Assembly: GCA_030740435.1 (NCBI GenBank)
Contig: JASLXG010000139.1
Span: forward strand, 1 to 39,419
Origin: Alphaproteobacteria bacterium
GTDB lineage: Bacteria > Pseudomonadota > Alphaproteobacteria > UBA2966
Length of the DNA: 39,419 nucleotides
Direction: 5' to 3'
In this document: in pieces, positions 39,001 through 39,419 of the stretch
Layout: each line of letters starts with the position of its first letter
How positions within the stretch are numbered: the stretch's first letter is position 1
Notes under the pieces: model-generated
What the model saw: only the letters and a program-made list of their open reading frames with translations
What the model was told of the DNA's origin: nothing
The model's database searches: none
Program-made: the position numbers and the translations under genes

Positions 39001-39115
39001 ACTGACGGTGCTGCGTATGAGCAAGGACGTCTTCCTCGAGCTCTTGAAGGCCAACAACCACGCCGCCCACGCGGTAATGCGCGAAATCGCCCAGCGCCTG
39101 GCCAGCATGACCTAA
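36062..39115 (+). CDS. ABC exporter-like protein with degenerate, interrupted ATPase domain and C-terminal cNMP-binding domain
   Basis: 1017 residues. Residues 1-330 are an ABC type-1 exporter membrane domain (about six helices). The ATPase domain starts near 350, but most catalytic motifs are altered: Walker A is GPGGSGKE (382-389, Glu for Ser/Thr), the Q-loop glutamine is missing in AYTSAESYLFNGTI (426-439), the signature LSGGQ is LTPAV (783-787), and the H-loop is WIDSEL (836-841) with Ser for His. Walker B is kept: LLIIDEALTALD (803-814). About 280 residues (447-728) are inserted between the Q-loop and signature; similar NILFG segments occur at 442, 571 and 733. Residues 888-1017 are a cyclic-nucleotide-binding domain with E962 and R971 in GELALLNDIPRTA. 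I chose ATG 36062; no clear ribosome site. Confidence 0.92.
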   Translation: MPPRIFRYIRMFSLRQQFAVIVLTLVSFPFLYVSLQLPKTIINEAIAGDGSAVDVLGFEFEQIPYLLLLCGAFLALVFVNGGFKFQINVYKGVMAERLLRRLRYMLVERVIRFPLSQFRVTSQGELVAMITAEVEPLGGFFGDAIALPIFQGGTFLTIVVFVFMQDPWLGLAAVSLIPIQGYVIPKLQRRVNMLGKERVRNVRSLSDRVGELVSGISEVRGHDTSGYILADFSQRLGKIYDIRFDIYKRKFFIKFLNNFLNQLTPFFFFSIGGYLVIIENLTFGALVAALAAYKDLSAPWKELLSYYQRMADASIKYEDLVSQFQPAGMTDPEIMYNRPEELPALAGPVNMNGVSLVDENGIKTVDNASLALEPGSRVALIGPGGSGKEQIARLLARLALPTSGKITIGGEDLASLPEAAVGARIAYTSAESYLFNGTIFDNLIFGLLHDVAEESEMSSLRRAQYDEALASGNNPANFDLDWIDYGGAGAAGPDEFMQRLTRVVAAVELEDDFFRMGLRQTIDPEGNSDLAQGILWARLRIQDDLAQRGMTDLVRQYDPESFNPYVSVAENILFGVSRDPSFAVDEMAANPVITELLGDEQLLDRFEETGRRVAETMVELFANLHSGDPLFERYSFLDEDALDDLQIVVRRLGSGETKEASEADREVLRSLAMKLVPQRHQLGLIDDTFQEAVLRLRLRLRQVIDEEVADRTEARVTFFDRAAYSSGLTIEGNILFGSVAHGRPDAPEEVGGVIDAIMDDLGLRQAVVQAALDIPSGIAGGRLTPAVRQKIALARAALKQPRLLIIDEALTALDGASRARLLASLGGLLPEGTILWIDSELPAEMAFDRVMNVRAGRVEDLEAVPAERAEEIPGEAEGDNLAAMATRLMRVPMLAGLEHSQLKLLAFTSDTLTYDVGERIIQQGDTGDCAYVITGGEAKIVVERDGQERFIRTCGENEILGELALLNDIPRTASIEAVTELTVLRMSKDVFLELLKANNHAAHAVMREIAQRLASMT

Positions 39116-39155
39116 CCCGGATCTCATTTCATGAGATCCGGGTTAGGTTTTTTTT
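39111..39155 (+). terminator. Rho-independent terminator of the ABC-cNMP gene
   Basis: A perfect 17-base stem: 39111-39127 (starting CCTAACCCGG) pairs with 39131-39147 across the loop TTC, followed by eight T at 39148-39155. The gene's TAA stop (39113-39115) lies within the left arm. A minus-strand gene may end at about 39396. Confidence 0.95.
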
Positions 39156-39390
39156 CGCTCACGGCAGCGGACCTGACGGTCCGCTGCCTGCGCGGGCGCG
39201 CCGCAGGGGCGGCGGGTCGCGGTCGCTCCCGTTGCACAAAAAGACCAAGCAGCAAATAAACAAACTTGGTAGCGGCGGCGCTAAGCCGCCCCCCGGATGG
39301 GGGGCGGAGGCCAAGGGCGCGGATGCGCCCGCCCGGTGAGGGTCAACAAAAAGCCGCCTGTGGCGGCGCCCGCCCGGTGAGGGGTTTCAA
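39155..39390 (+). repeat. structured intergenic repeat, copy 2 (one A unit, one B unit, one partial B)
   Basis: One A unit (39155-39252) opens with TCGCTCACGGC, has the hairpin GGCAGCGGACC-TGAC-GGTCCGCTGCC, and ends in GTTGCACAAAAAGACCAAGCAG. The B unit (about 39265-39352) has hairpins 39286-39307 (9-base arms, loop GGAT) and 39315-39330 (GGGCGC-GGAT-GCGCCC), then GCCCGGTGAGGGTC. A third, shortened unit has GCCGCC-TGT-GGCGGC (39353-39367) and GCCCGGTGAGGGG. Copy 1 is at 8803-9080. The last bases of the window, read on the minus strand, could be the end of a gene (DPWQEA, stop at 39398-39396), but eight codons are too few to call. Nothing else is seen from 39116 to 39419. Confidence 0.85.
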
Positions 39391-39419
39391 AAAGTTCAGG
39401 CCTCCTGCCACGGATCGAG

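Noticed and set aside
39396-39419. C-terminal end of a minus-strand gene (reads DPWQEA then stop)
   Set aside because: Plausible and would make the last intergenic region convergent, but eight codons are not enough to call a gene.

Overview
The window is GC-rich, densely packed bacterial chromosome, most likely from an alphaproteobacterium of Rhodospirillales type. This is inferred from the recN-ligA pair, a DUF1127 small protein, the uvrD-prmA pair and the style of the proteins, not from a marker gene. I see no rRNA, tRNA, CRISPR, integrase or intact transposase.

Layout. (1) 1-2635, minus: a ketoacyl-ACP synthase-like protein followed by an acyl-CoA synthetase whose frame is cut by one in-frame TAG and which runs off the left edge. 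(2) 2753-6519, plus: DNA repair pair recN and ligA. (3) 6521-12280: aminopeptidase P (minus), a DUF1127 protein (plus), then uvrD and prmA (minus, overlapping stop and start). A repeat element lies between DUF1127 and prmA and supplies the 3' end of prmA. (4) 12312-15542, minus: a CLC chloride channel with CBS domains, a cysteine-cluster protein and a secreted pentapeptide-repeat protein in overlapping frames, then a hot-dog thioesterase. (5) 15637-24032, plus: an FAD-linked oxidase, an MFS transporter and a complete peptide-type ABC importer (two ATPases, binding protein, two permeases). (6) 24632-26233, plus: a four-domain rhodanese with one catalytic cysteine. (7) 26268-31783, minus: acyl-CoA carboxyltransferase, bacteriohemerythrin, hydantoinase, D-2-hydroxyacid dehydrogenase and a small cupin-like protein. 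(8) 31928-35962, plus: OYE-type oxidoreductase, SDR, M24 peptidase-like protein and an enoyl-CoA hydratase family protein, almost gap-free. (9) 36062-39115, plus: a 1017-residue ABC protein with a cyclic-nucleotide-binding domain, a perfect terminator, and a second copy of the repeat element.

Regions 5 to 8 read as a catabolic and uptake island: importer, hydrolases (hydantoinase, M24), redox enzymes and CoA enzymes for an unidentified substrate. The most unusual items are the ABC-cNMP protein, whose nucleotide-binding motifs are nearly all degenerate and whose ATPase domain carries a roughly 280-residue insertion with repeated Q-loop-like segments, and the intergenic repeat, whose two copies fold into the same hairpins with compensating base changes and both sit downstream of a plus-strand gene facing a minus-strand gene end (clear for prmA, only suspected at the right edge).
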